NCBI RefSeq assembly: GCF_024703995.1
Contig: NZ_JAMXQV010000022.1
Span: 114,014-178,013, forward strand
DNA: 64,000 nt
Direction: 5' to 3'
Origin: Amycolatopsis iheyensis
GTDB taxonomy: Bacteria; Actinomycetota; Actinomycetes; Mycobacteriales; Pseudonocardiaceae
In this document: one piece after another, positions 8,366-16,430 of the stretch
Numbering within the stretch: position 1 is the stretch's first letter
How the letters are laid out: each line of letters begins with the position of its first letter
The notes under the pieces: model-generated
Told to the model about the DNA's origin: nothing
Seen by the model: the letters and a program-made list of their open reading frames with translations, nothing else
Databases searched by the model: none
Translations under genes and position numbers: made by a program

Positions 8366-9229
8366 TCAGCCCAGCGGTTCCACTCCGGTCAGCGTGACAC
8401 TTTCCGCCCAAAGCCGCTCGGCGGCCGCGGTGTCGGTGAGGTTCGCCCACAGCGGTTCGAGCCGCGGCCGGCCGCGCAGGCCGAAGACCCGCGGGCCCCA
8501 CAGCTGCCCGCCGGTGACGTCCGGGCCGAGCACCGCGCGGACGGCGGGCCGCGCGCCGGCGTCCTTGCCGTGCAGCAACAGCCGGGCCGGCTGGCCCGTC
8601 AGCCACCGGCCGGCGGTCCGGGTGTGCACCGGCGGCCGGGCGGGCGTCAGCGAGTCGAGCGCGCCACCGGGGTGGGCCAGGACGCTCAGCCGTTTCGAGC
8701 CGGCTTCCCGCAGCCGCCGGTCGAGCTCGAGCGCGAAGAGCATCTGCGCCAGCTTCGAACGTTCGTACGTGCGCTTCGGCCGGTAGTCGCGCTCGCTCTG
8801 GAGGTCGGCGAAGTCGAGGCTCGCGGACTTCGCGGCGAAGCTGCCGGTGGTGACGATCCGCGCGTCCGGCGCCAGCGCCGGCAGCAGCCGCGCGACCAGC
8901 GCGAAGTGGCCGAGGTGGTTGGTGCCGAACATCAGCTCGTGGCCGCTTCCGGTCTCGCGTCGCGGCGGGTCGTCGAGCGCCACTCCCGCGTTGCAGACGA
9001 CGGCGTCGAGCTCACCGGGATCCACCGCCGCGACGGAGGCCGGGTCGGCGAGGTCGAGCCGGACGTGACCGATCTTCGCGCCGAAGACCCGCGAGCGGAT
9101 CGCGGCGGCCGCGGTCTCGGCCTTCGCCGGGTCGCGGCTGCCGAGCACGACCTCCTCGCCCGCGGAAGCGAGCTGCTCCGCGACGAAGTACCCGATCCCG
9201 GCGTTGCCCCCGGTCACCAGCACCCGCAT
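8366..9229 (-). CDS. SDR-family NAD(P)-dependent oxidoreductase
   Basis: 287 aa with a GAGGGGA ribosome-binding site. The cofactor motif TGGNAGIG is at residues 6-13, followed by CNAGVA, and the catalytic Y-ERS-K is in the segment RTYERSKLAQMLFALEL. FGTNHLGHFALVARLLP is typical of the retinol-dehydrogenase/protochlorophyllide-reductase-like SDRs. The substrate is unknown. It is divergent from a TetR regulator with a 32-bp gap, the usual arrangement for a repressor controlling its neighbour. Confidence 0.92.
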   Translation of the reverse strand: MRVLVTGGNAGIGYFVAEQLASAGEEVVLGSRDPAKAETAAAAIRSRVFGAKIGHVRLDLADPASVAAVDPGELDAVVCNAGVALDDPPRRETGSGHELMFGTNHLGHFALVARLLPALAPDARIVTTGSFAAKSASLDFADLQSERDYRPKRTYERSKLAQMLFALELDRRLREAGSKRLSVLAHPGGALDSLTPARPPVHTRTAGRWLTGQPARLLLHGKDAGARPAVRAVLGPDVTGGQLWGPRVFGLRGRPRLEPLWANLTDTAAAERLWAESVTLTGVEPLG

Positions 9230-9261
9230 CGGCGTCCCCTCCCCGTGCCAAGCTGTCCGCC

Positions 9262-9873
9262 ATGGACAACGCTACCGGCTACCGGCGGTCGACCGGCTCG
9301 CCCCGCGGTGCGGCCCGGCGCCGGGAGCTGCTGACGACGATCACCGACGACGTCGCCGAGAACGGCCTGGTCGACTTCTCGCTGCGTCGCGCGGCGCGGG
9401 CGGCCGGGACCACGCACAAGGTGCTGCTCTACCACTTCGAAAGCGCCGAAGACCTGCTGCGGCAGGTGGTCCTGGGCTTGCGTGAACGCCGGATCGGCAA
9501 CGCGCTGGCGGCCGTCGCTTCGGAGCCGGCGACGCTGACCGACCGCGTCCGCGCCGCCTGGGTGAGCCTGCGCGACGAGGAGTCGGAGCTGCGGCGCGTC
9601 CTCGACCAGGCGATGGGCCTGGCGATGTACGACCCGGGCCGGTACGCGGCGCTCGGGCGGGGCGCGTCGCAGCAGTACCTGCCGACACTGATGTCGTTCT
9701 GCCCGCCGGAGTGGCCGGAGCGGCGGAGGTTCGAAGTCGCCTCGATGATCCTCGCGACCTTGCGCGGCTTCCTCGTCGACCTGTTGACCAGCGACGACGG
9801 TTCCGGCGCCGAGGCCGGGTTCGAGGCGCTGCTGCGCGCGGTCGCGCGGGAGGAAGCTCTCGACACAATGTGA
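9262..9873 (+). CDS. TetR-family transcriptional regulator
   Basis: 203 aa. The N-terminal helix-turn-helix covers about residues 20-65 (LVDFSLRRAARAAGTTHKVLLYHFESAEDL), with the typical YHF ending. The C-terminal ligand domain has no recognisable class. It is divergent from the SDR gene (32 bp) and 21 bp upstream of the alpha/beta hydrolase, so it probably represses one or both. No clear palindrome is visible in the short divergent gap. Confidence 0.92.
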   Translation: MDNATGYRRSTGSPRGAARRRELLTTITDDVAENGLVDFSLRRAARAAGTTHKVLLYHFESAEDLLRQVVLGLRERRIGNALAAVASEPATLTDRVRAAWVSLRDEESELRRVLDQAMGLAMYDPGRYAALGRGASQQYLPTLMSFCPPEWPERRRFEVASMILATLRGFLVDLLTSDDGSGAEAGFEALLRAVAREEALDTM

Positions 9874-9894
9874 ACCGCGTGGTTCACTTCTGGC

Positions 9895-10725
9895 ATGGAA
9901 ATCGCACTGGGGGCGGGCACCGTCGAATACACCGACACGGGCGGGCCGGGCCCCGTGCTCGTCTTCGTCCACGGCCTGCTGATGGACGGCACGCTGTGGG
10001 ACGGCGTGACCGCATCGCTCACCGGCTACCGGTGCGTCGTCCCGACGCTGCCGCTCGGCGCGCACCGGCAGCCGATGCGCGAGGACGCCGACCTTTCACT
10101 GCCCGGGATCGCCGTGCTGCTCGCGGAGCTCCTCGAGCGCCTCGACCTGCGCGAGGTGACCCTGGTCGGCGTCGACACCGGTGGCGCGCTGGTCCAGCTG
10201 CTGATGGCGACCGGCGACGCACGGGTGAGCCGGGTCGTGCTGGGCTCGTGCGACGCGTTCGACAACTTCCCGCCCGGGCTCACCGGCAAGACGCTGTTCC
10301 TGACGGGAAAGCTGTCGCCGGGCCTGTTCGGGTTGTTCATGCAGCAGATGCGGGTGCGTGCCGTGCGCCGGCTCCCGATCGCGTTCGGCTGGCTGACCAA
10401 ACGCGGCGACGCGGTTTCCGCGGCTTGGCTCCGGCCGCTGCTGAGCCAGGCGGGTGTTCGGCGCGACACGGTCCGCGCGTTGCGGGCTTTCGCGGCCGAT
10501 CCGGGGGTGCTCCAGGAAGTGGCCGAGCGTCTCCCCGGCTTCGACCGGCCCGCGCTCGTCGTCTGGGCCGGCGAGGACCGCGTCATGCCCCTCGAGCACG
10601 GCAAACGGCTGACGGCCTTGCTGCCGAAGGGAAAGCTCGTCGAGGTCGAGGACAGCTACACGTTGCTGCCGCTGGACCAGCCGGTGGAGTTCGCGCGGCT
10701 GGTCGGGGAGTTCACAGCCGGCTGA
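9895..10725 (+). CDS. Alpha/beta hydrolase with aspartate nucleophile
   Basis: 276 aa. FVHG at residues 24-27 forms the oxyanion part. The nucleophile elbow reads GVDTGG with Asp94 where serine hydrolases have Ser. An aspartate nucleophile is typical of haloalkane dehalogenases and epoxide hydrolases, and is frequent in actinobacterial hydrolases with a DTGGA motif. A further acidic residue (VVWAGEDRVMP) and a C-terminal segment follow, but the segment after DSYT has no obvious catalytic histidine (SYTLLPLDQP where H is usual), so activity is uncertain. Same strand as the TetR gene, 21 bp downstream. The 3' end overlaps the convergent DUF742 gene by 14 bp. Confidence 0.85.
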   Translation: MEIALGAGTVEYTDTGGPGPVLVFVHGLLMDGTLWDGVTASLTGYRCVVPTLPLGAHRQPMREDADLSLPGIAVLLAELLERLDLREVTLVGVDTGGALVQLLMATGDARVSRVVLGSCDAFDNFPPGLTGKTLFLTGKLSPGLFGLFMQQMRVRAVRRLPIAFGWLTKRGDAVSAAWLRPLLSQAGVRRDTVRALRAFAADPGVLQEVAERLPGFDRPALVVWAGEDRVMPLEHGKRLTALLPKGKLVEVEDSYTLLPLDQPVEFARLVGEFTAG

Positions 10726-11080
10726 GGCCGTGCAGGATGCGCTCCATCAGCTCCAGGCTGGGCCGGTTCCCCGAGCCTTTCCGCGCGGTGTGCACGGCGA
10801 CGATCCCCCGGTCCGCCAGATCCGACAGCAGGACCCGCGCGACCCCCAGCGGGATCCGGCGCCGCGCGGCGACCTCGGCGACCGACTGCGAAGTCCGCAG
10901 CAGCGCGCAGATCTCCGTCTCCTCCTGCGTGCTCCCCCGCACGACCGCCCGCCCCCGCTGGGTGATCGACACGAGCGTCTCGATCGGCAGGTCCCGAGTC
11001 GGACGCGTACGGCCATGGGTGCGGAAGTACGGGCGGACCATCCCCGCTCCGCCTTCTTCGAGCACGGACCCCCAGTGCAC
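10712..11080 (-). CDS. DUF742 (CvnC-type) protein
   Basis: 122 aa, GTG start with GAGGAG seven bases upstream. It contains the DUF742 signature: VRPYFRTHGRTRPTRDLPIE near residue 15, SVAEVAARRRIPLGVARVLLSDLADRGIVAVH in the middle (a winged-helix-like segment) and a C-terminal LMERILHGLSRL. In conservons such proteins are encoded with a CvnA sensor kinase, CvnB roadblock protein and CvnD GTPase and act in membrane-associated GTPase signalling. None of those partners is here, so this is an orphan. The upstream stretch around 11095-11140 is unusually AT-rich and probably holds its promoter. Confidence 0.88.
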   Translation of the reverse strand: MHWGSVLEEGGAGMVRPYFRTHGRTRPTRDLPIETLVSITQRGRAVVRGSTQEETEICALLRTSQSVAEVAARRRIPLGVARVLLSDLADRGIVAVHTARKGSGNRPSLELMERILHGLSRL

Positions 11081-11182
11081 AGCCAGCTCCTCACGGCGAT
11101 TAATCCTTGTCGGCGATTATTTGACCTAATGATCGAGTAGGCCGCAATCGACCGAGTGGAGCAACGCCGGAAAAACCGCAGG

Positions 11183-12205
11183 TCAACGCCTCGTCGGCGG
11201 CGCAGTACTGCCGCGAAGGACCAAGCGTGTCCCCAGAATCGACGGCGATGTCGCGATTTTTCCGCCGGACAATCGCGCGCCGAGCAGCCGCCCGGCCCGC
11301 TCCCCGAGCTCGGCCACCGGCTGCGCCACCGTGCTCAGCTCGAGCAGGTCGGCCAGGTCGTGGTCGTCGAACCCGAGCACCGAGACGTCCTCGGGCACCC
11401 GGAGGCCGGCCCGCCGGAGCGTCCGCAGCGCGCCGAACGCCATCTCGTCCGACGCGGCGAACACCGCGGTCGGGCGCCGGGACAGGCCGAGCAGGGCGCT
11501 CATCGCGCGTTCGCCGCCGGCGACGGTGAACCCGCCCCCGGTCTCGAACGCGGCTTCCGGCTCGCGGCCGTCCTCACGGCACACCGCGTGGTAGACCATC
11601 CGGTAGGCCGCCAGGCGCCGCAGCGGGGTCGTGAACCCGAGCGGGATCGGGCTGTGCTCGCCGATGAACGCGATTTCGCGGTGCCCGAGCTGGACGAGGT
11701 GGCGCATCGCGCCGGCCGCCGCGCCGTGGTCGTCGATGCCGACCGAGTCCGCGCCGGGCTCCTCGGTGCCGATGGTGACGAGCGGGACGCCGAGCCCCAG
11801 CAGCAGCTCCCGTTCGGCGGCCGCCAGCGGGAGCGAGAGCACGAGTACCGCGTCGACCCGGCGGCGCAGCGGCAGGTCCGCGAAGAAGCGGGCGCGGCCG
11901 GCGTCGTCGCCGAGGTTGTAGAGCAGCAGGCTGGTCCCGGCCTCCCGCAGCACGCGCTCGACGCCGGAGATGAGGCGTGCGAAGTACCAGCGGTCGACGT
12001 AGGGGACGATCACGCCGACCGTCCCGGTCCGGCCGGTGGCCAGGCTGGACGCGGCGGGCGAGATGGCGTACCCGAGCCGCGCGGCCGCCGCGAGCACCCG
12101 GCTCCGCGTCGGCCCGGCCACCCCGGGCACCCCGCGCAGGGCCCGCGAAACGGTCGCCGCCGAGACGCCCGCCAGCCGGGCGACGTCGTCGAGCTTCTCC
12201 GGCAT
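11183..12205 (-). CDS. LacI-family transcriptional regulator
   Basis: 340 aa from the ATG at 12205 (MPEKLDDVARLAGVSAATVS). In-frame starts further upstream would put the operator inside the gene and are less likely. The LacI helix-turn-helix is at residues 4-25, followed by a hinge helix (PAASSLATG) and a periplasmic-binding-protein-like sensor domain. A perfect palindrome, TTGCAAGCGCTTGCAA, lies 17 bp upstream of the start, and a near-identical one lies upstream of the divergent binding-protein gene. It most likely represses itself and that gene until a sugar binds. Confidence 0.93.
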   Translation of the reverse strand: MPEKLDDVARLAGVSAATVSRALRGVPGVAGPTRSRVLAAAARLGYAISPAASSLATGRTGTVGVIVPYVDRWYFARLISGVERVLREAGTSLLLYNLGDDAGRARFFADLPLRRRVDAVLVLSLPLAAAERELLLGLGVPLVTIGTEEPGADSVGIDDHGAAAGAMRHLVQLGHREIAFIGEHSPIPLGFTTPLRRLAAYRMVYHAVCREDGREPEAAFETGGGFTVAGGERAMSALLGLSRRPTAVFAASDEMAFGALRTLRRAGLRVPEDVSVLGFDDHDLADLLELSTVAQPVAELGERAGRLLGARLSGGKIATSPSILGTRLVLRGSTAPPTRR

Positions 12206-12221
12206 GCGTCTACCCCGTTCG

Positions 12222-12237
12222 TTGCAAGCGCTTGCAA
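12222..12237. promoter_or_regulatory. LacI-type operator O1 (perfect 16-bp palindrome)
   Basis: TTGCAAGCGCTTGCAA is a perfect 16-bp palindrome with the central CG typical of LacI/GalR operators. It is centred 24 bp upstream of the LacI start codon. Its sister site is centred 66 bp away. Confidence 0.85.
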
Positions 12238-12287
12238 CCAGCTGCCTGACTCCCATTGACACCCGCCATGATCGAGGCTAATCATCG

Positions 12288-12303
12288 GTGCAAGCGCTTG
12301 CAA
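12288..12303. promoter_or_regulatory. LacI-type operator O2
   Basis: GTGCAAGCGCTTGCAA differs from O1 only in the first base. Its inner 14 bp are a perfect palindrome. It ends 25 bp before the start codon of the solute-binding lipoprotein, so a bound repressor would cover that promoter. The 66-bp centre spacing to O1 would allow joint occupancy or a small loop. Confidence 0.85.
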
Positions 12304-12328
12304 TCGCCTGTCCGGCAAGGAGGCCGAC

Positions 12329-13606
12329 ATGCGCCAGCTCGTCCCGCTCGCGGCCACGGCGTTGCTCGCCCTCACCGCTTGTTCGTCGGCCACCGGCCTG
12401 ACGATCAACCTCTACATCTCGCCGGAAGACCACCTGCAGACGGTGGTCGACCGCTGCACCCAGGAGGCCGGCGGCCGGTACCGGATCGTCTACAACAAGC
12501 TGCCGCGGGGCGCGGACGGCCAGCGTGAGCAGATGGTCCGCCGGCTCGCTGCCGGGGACTCGTCGCTGGACGTGCTCGGCCTCGACGTCACGTGGGTGCC
12601 GGAGTTCGCCGAGGCGGGCTGGGCGCAGGAGTGGACGGGCGCGAACGCGGCCGCGGCCGCGCGGGACGTGCTGCCGGGTCCCCTGGCCACCGCCAAGTGG
12701 AACGGGAAGCTCTACGGCGCCACGAAGAACACGAACGTCCAGCTGCTCTGGTACGACGACCGGATCACGCCGTCGCCGCCGAAGACGTTCGACGAGCTGA
12801 TGACGCAGGCGCGGGAGCTGAAGGCGGCCGGGAAGCCGTACCAGGTCGTGTTCACCGGCGCCCAGTACGAGGGCCTGGTCGTCTTCTACAACACGCTGGT
12901 CGCGTCGGCGGGCGGGCACATCCTGTCCGACGACGGCAAGTCCGTGGTCATGGACGACGGCGCGGTGCGCGCGCTAGCCCTGCTCAAGCAGCTGACGACG
13001 GCCGGGATCACGGACCCGTCGCTGACGAACCAGAAGGAGGACGACATCCGGCAGGCGTTCCAGCGCGGACAGGCGGCGACCGAGCTGAACTGGCCGTTCG
13101 TGTATGCGTCGTACGCGAAGGAGAAGCCGCGGGACCTGGCGCACTTCAAGTGGACGCGCTACCCGTCGGTGGACCCGGGCCGGGCGAGCCGCGTCACGAT
13201 CGGCGGGTTCAACCTGGCGGTCTCGACGTACTCGCGGCACAAGCCCGAAGCGTTCGAAGCGGCGCTGTGCCTGCGCAACGCGACGTCGCAGAAGTACCAG
13301 GCCCTGGTGGACGGGATCCCGCCGAGCATCGCGTCGATCTACCGCGACAACGCACCACTGGACCCGGCGAAACCGGCCGACCCCAAGGAAAATCCGACGA
13401 TGGCCGACCAGTACCCGATGAAGGGCGACATCCAGGCGGCCCTGACGGACGCGGCGGTCCGCCCGCTCACCCCGGCGTACCAGAACCTGTCGACGGTGAT
13501 CTCGAAGGTGCTGTCCCCACCGGCGGAGATCGACGTCCGCGCAACGGCGGACGAGCTGCGCGAGCGGCTGACGGACGCGCTGAATTCCCGCGGCATCATT
13601 CCGTGA
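12329..13606 (+). CDS. ABC transporter sugar-binding lipoprotein
   Basis: 425 aa. A lipoprotein signal peptide ends in the lipobox LTAC with Cys18. The mature part has the extracellular solute-binding (family 1) pattern: NLYISPEDHLQTVV at the start, LDVLGLDVTWVPEFAEAGW near residue 90, WNGKLYGATKNTNVQLLWYDD near 130 and FDELMTQARELKAAG. Similar proteins bind trehalose, maltose or other oligosaccharides. It is controlled by the divergent LacI protein through the two palindromes. No permease or ATPase gene follows, so it must work with a transporter encoded elsewhere or be a remnant of a larger operon. Confidence 0.9.
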   Translation: MRQLVPLAATALLALTACSSATGLTINLYISPEDHLQTVVDRCTQEAGGRYRIVYNKLPRGADGQREQMVRRLAAGDSSLDVLGLDVTWVPEFAEAGWAQEWTGANAAAAARDVLPGPLATAKWNGKLYGATKNTNVQLLWYDDRITPSPPKTFDELMTQARELKAAGKPYQVVFTGAQYEGLVVFYNTLVASAGGHILSDDGKSVVMDDGAVRALALLKQLTTAGITDPSLTNQKEDDIRQAFQRGQAATELNWPFVYASYAKEKPRDLAHFKWTRYPSVDPGRASRVTIGGFNLAVSTYSRHKPEAFEAALCLRNATSQKYQALVDGIPPSIASIYRDNAPLDPAKPADPKENPTMADQYPMKGDIQAALTDAAVRPLTPAYQNLSTVISKVLSPPAEIDVRATADELRERLTDALNSRGIIP

Positions 13607-13648
13607 GCCACCGGGTCAGGCGTAGCGCACGCCCCTACACTGGGAGGC

Positions 13649-14026
13649 ATGGGCGACCGAGAGGAGCGCGCGCGCATCTCCGACCGCCGCGACGAGCTCG
13701 CGGACGAGCGTGACCGCCGCGCGGACGAACGCGACCGGATCGCCGACGAACGCGAGCGCGTGGCCGACAGCCGCGAGGCTCTGGCGGACAAGCGGGAAGA
13801 GCGCATCAGGTTCCACGAAGCCCGTTTCGAGCCGTTCCCAGGGGCAAAACCGGACTTCGAGGCAACCCTGACGGAGCTCGACCACCAGCACCTGGACCGG
13901 GCGGACGCCGAAGTGGCGAGGGCCAGGGCCCGCCTGACGGCGACGACGGCCCGTTCGGAGCGCGAGCAGGCGGAGATCGACCGTGAGGTCGCCCGGTCTC
14001 TGCGGAGCGAGGAACCATCCGGCTGA
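13649..14026 (+). CDS. Charged coiled-coil protein of unknown function
   Basis: 125 aa, not recognised as a named family. Residues 8-55 are a run of 7-residue repeats of the type xADERDR (RRDELADERDRRADERDR, then IADERERVADSREALADKR), which should form a long charged helix or coiled coil. A second helical stretch (RADAEVARARARL, then REQAEIDREVARSL) forms the C-terminus. There is no signal peptide or membrane segment. It starts 42 bp after the binding protein, although the gap makes co-transcription only possible. Coding is supported by the strongly non-random, low-proline composition. Confidence 0.7.
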   Translation: MGDREERARISDRRDELADERDRRADERDRIADERERVADSREALADKREERIRFHEARFEPFPGAKPDFEATLTELDHQHLDRADAEVARARARLTATTARSEREQAEIDREVARSLRSEEPSG

Positions 14027-14035
14027 GCGTGGTTT

Positions 14036-15397
14036 CTAGAGGCGGATGGGCTTTTTGTTCATAAATTCCTCAATCCCCAACACCCCCAGCTCCCGCCCGA
14101 TCCCCGACCGCTTGATCCCCCCGAACGGCAGATCCGCCTCGGACCCACCCGACTTGTTGAGATAAACCATCCCGGCCTCGATCCGCCGTGCCACCCGCAC
14201 CGCCCGCTCGCGATCCGTCCCGAAGACACTCGCCCCGAGACCGAACGGCGTGTCGTTCGCCAGCGCGATTGCCTCCTCCTCCGTCTCCGCGCGGAACACC
14301 AGCACCACCGGGCCGAAGATCTCCTCGTGGTACGCCGCCATCTGCGGTGTGACGTCCGTCAGCACCGTTGCCTCCAGGTACGCGCCCGGGCCTGGGACGC
14401 GGTGGCCGCCCGCGCGCAGGGTCGCTCCCCCGCGGATCGCCGTCTCCACCTGGGCCGCCACCTCGTCCGCCGCCGCCCTCGAGGCCAGTGGGGGCAGCGT
14501 CGTCGCCGGGTCGGCCGGGTCTCCCGGCACGTAGTACTCCGTGACGCGCTTGGCCAGGCGGTCCACGAACTCCTCGTACAGCTCGCCCAGCACGATCATG
14601 CGCTTGGGCGCGTTGCACGACTGGCCGCAGTTGCGCATCCGGGCGGTCGCGGTGATCTTGACCGTTTCGTCCAGGTCGTCGGTGTCCAGCACGATCAGCG
14701 GGTCGGAGCCGCCCAGCTCGAGGACGCACTTCTTGAGGTTGCGGCCGGCTTCGGCCGCCACGGAGATCCCGGCCTGCTCGCTGCCCGTCAGCGAGACGCC
14801 GACCAGGCGCGGGTCCTCGAGCATCCACGGCACCTGCCGGCTCGACGCGAACACGTTCACATACGCGTCCGCGGGCACGCCGGCGGCCCGCAGCACGTCC
14901 TCGATCACCTCCGCCGAGCGCGGGCAGATCGACGCGTGCTTGAGCAGGATCGTGTTGCCCAGCACCAGGTTCGGCGCGACGAACCGGGCCACCTGGTACG
15001 CCGGGAAGTTCCACGGCATGACGCCCAGCAGCGCGCCGATCGGCTCCTTCGTCAGCACCGCCTCGCCGCCACGCAGCGTAAGAGGTTCGTCGGCCAGCAG
15101 CTCCGGGCCACGCTCGCCGTAGTAGCGGAAGATGTCGACGACCACGCCGACCTCGCCGCGGCCTTCGTTGATCCGCTTCCCCATCTCCAGGGTCATGATC
15201 GCGGCCAGCTCGTCGGCGCGTTCGGCGAACAGCTCCGCAGCCCGCAGCACGATCGCGGCCCGCTCGGCGACCGGCCGGGCGCGCCAGGCCGCGAACCCGC
15301 CGTGGACGCGGTCGATCGCGGCGCGGACCTCCTCGTCGGTCGAGTTCGGGATCTCCTCCACGAGTTCACCGGTGGCGGGGTTGGTGACGGAATACAT
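14036..15397 (-). CDS. Succinate-semialdehyde dehydrogenase-type aldehyde dehydrogenase
   Basis: 453 aa from the ATG at 15397, which follows GAGGAGA; the longer upstream frame lacks support. Catalytic Cys261 lies in NCGQSCNAPKR and the general base Glu227 in LELGGSDP. MPWNFP (127-132) and TGSEQAG form the NAD(P) site. The short N-terminus (MYSVTNPATGELVEEIPNST) and GQSCNAPKR are typical of the NADP-dependent succinate-semialdehyde dehydrogenase (GabD1/SSADH-like) subgroup, which oxidises succinate semialdehyde to succinate. No aminotransferase is adjacent, so the exact substrate is unproven. Confidence 0.9.
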   Translation of the reverse strand: MYSVTNPATGELVEEIPNSTDEEVRAAIDRVHGGFAAWRARPVAERAAIVLRAAELFAERADELAAIMTLEMGKRINEGRGEVGVVVDIFRYYGERGPELLADEPLTLRGGEAVLTKEPIGALLGVMPWNFPAYQVARFVAPNLVLGNTILLKHASICPRSAEVIEDVLRAAGVPADAYVNVFASSRQVPWMLEDPRLVGVSLTGSEQAGISVAAEAGRNLKKCVLELGGSDPLIVLDTDDLDETVKITATARMRNCGQSCNAPKRMIVLGELYEEFVDRLAKRVTEYYVPGDPADPATTLPPLASRAAADEVAAQVETAIRGGATLRAGGHRVPGPGAYLEATVLTDVTPQMAAYHEEIFGPVVLVFRAETEEEAIALANDTPFGLGASVFGTDRERAVRVARRIEAGMVYLNKSGGSEADLPFGGIKRSGIGRELGVLGIEEFMNKKPIRL

Positions 15398-15427
15398 GGC
15401 GGTCTCCTCTGCCCACGCTAGCCTACT

Positions 15428-15440
15428 GCATACTGTATAC
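15428..15440. promoter_or_regulatory. Short palindromic site upstream of the aldehyde dehydrogenase
   Basis: Read on the gene strand, GTATACAGTATGC is a 13-bp palindrome with one mismatch, centred about 37 bp upstream of the aldehyde dehydrogenase start. It is AT-rich compared with its surroundings and could be a GntR-type operator. Evidence is limited to symmetry and position. Confidence 0.3.
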
Positions 15441-15508
15441 ACCATGGGATCACTGATCGACACCCACGCGGCGGTACCGGAATTCGCTTGATCGACTATC
15501 GTTCCCCC

Positions 15509-15961
15509 ATGACGCTGGAGATCACCGGCGGACCCGAATTCGCCGCACTGGCAACGGAAACCACGCGCTGGACCCGCCACTGCGCGGGTGGCGACGTCAC
15601 GTTCGGCTGCCCCGCGCGCCCGTCCGAACGCACGCCGCGCGTCTGGGGCGGCCGCGGCCTCGGTCTGCCGGAAGCCGACCTGCCGAAGTTCGCCGGCCAG
15701 CTCAAACGCGTGCTGAAGCACGAGACGTACTGGATCGCGCGAGCCGCGTGCGCCGATCCCCGCGCCGGCGACGCCGCGCGGTGGTCACCGGGTCGCTACG
15801 ACGACGAAGACGGCTTCGTCTACTTCGCCGGCCCCTGCACGCACGGTGACCCGTGGCCCGGCTACCGGCCGGCCGACGAGTTCACGATCGCGCTCCCCCA
15901 CGTGCGCGGGCTGCGCATCCGCCTGGCCGCTTACCTGGCGGCCGGGCAACGCAGTGAATGA
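15509..15961 (+). CDS. Hypothetical protein
   Basis: 150 aa from the ATG at 15509; an in-frame TTG at 15488 is an alternative. I do not recognise the family. It is a soluble protein with tryptophan- and histidine-rich patches (TTRWTRHCAGGDVTFGC, ETYWIARAACADPRAG, YFAGPCTHGDPWPGY) and four or five cysteines, with no membrane segment. The 3' end overlaps the next gene by 8 bp, so the two are probably co-expressed. Confidence 0.6.
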   Translation: MTLEITGGPEFAALATETTRWTRHCAGGDVTFGCPARPSERTPRVWGGRGLGLPEADLPKFAGQLKRVLKHETYWIARAACADPRAGDAARWSPGRYDDEDGFVYFAGPCTHGDPWPGYRPADEFTIALPHVRGLRIRLAAYLAAGQRSE

Positions 15962-16430
15962 CTCGTCGGAGCGCGGCGGAGAGGCCCGCCGAGCCGTCCG
16001 CGCCGGCGCCATCGCCGCGGTGGTCAGCGGTATCCCGTCGACCGTCCACGCCCTGTGCACCGGCCGTGACATCCTCGCCGCGACCCGCGCCGCCGGCACG
16101 GTGTGCCCGGGCCGGCGCGATCGGCCCGGCGTCGCCGCCGGGCTGGTCGCGCACGTCCTGGTTTCCGCCGGGTGGACCGCGGTGCTCGCCGCGATCGCCC
16201 GCCGCCGTCGCCTCGGGTCGTTCCGGGGCGCGGCGGCCGGGCTGGCGATCGCGGCGCTGGACCTCGGCGTCGCCGGCCGGGCGTACCCGGCCGTTCAGGC
16301 GCTTCCCCGCGCCCCGCAGGTCCTGGACCACCTGGTGTTCGGCGCCGTCACCGGCGCGCTCCTGGACCGTCCACACCGGACGGGTCAGGGCACGACCTGG
16401 ACGACGTCACCCGGGTGCAGCGAGTTGTAG
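15954..16430 (+). CDS. Small hypothetical membrane protein
   Basis: 158 aa from the GTG at 15954, which overlaps the stop of the previous gene. Hydrophobic stretches near residues 14-33 (RAGAIAAVVSGIPSTVHALC), 55-75 (GVAAGLVAHVLVSAGWTAVLAAI), 85-105 and 125-145 suggest four membrane passes. No named family is recognised. The 3' end overlaps the convergent L,D-transpeptidase gene by 46 bp, which may mean the true protein is shorter or that the genes interfere. Confidence 0.55.
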   Translation: MNDSSERGGEARRAVRAGAIAAVVSGIPSTVHALCTGRDILAATRAAGTVCPGRRDRPGVAAGLVAHVLVSAGWTAVLAAIARRRRLGSFRGAAAGLAIAALDLGVAGRAYPAVQALPRAPQVLDHLVFGAVTGALLDRPHRTGQGTTWTTSPGCSEL

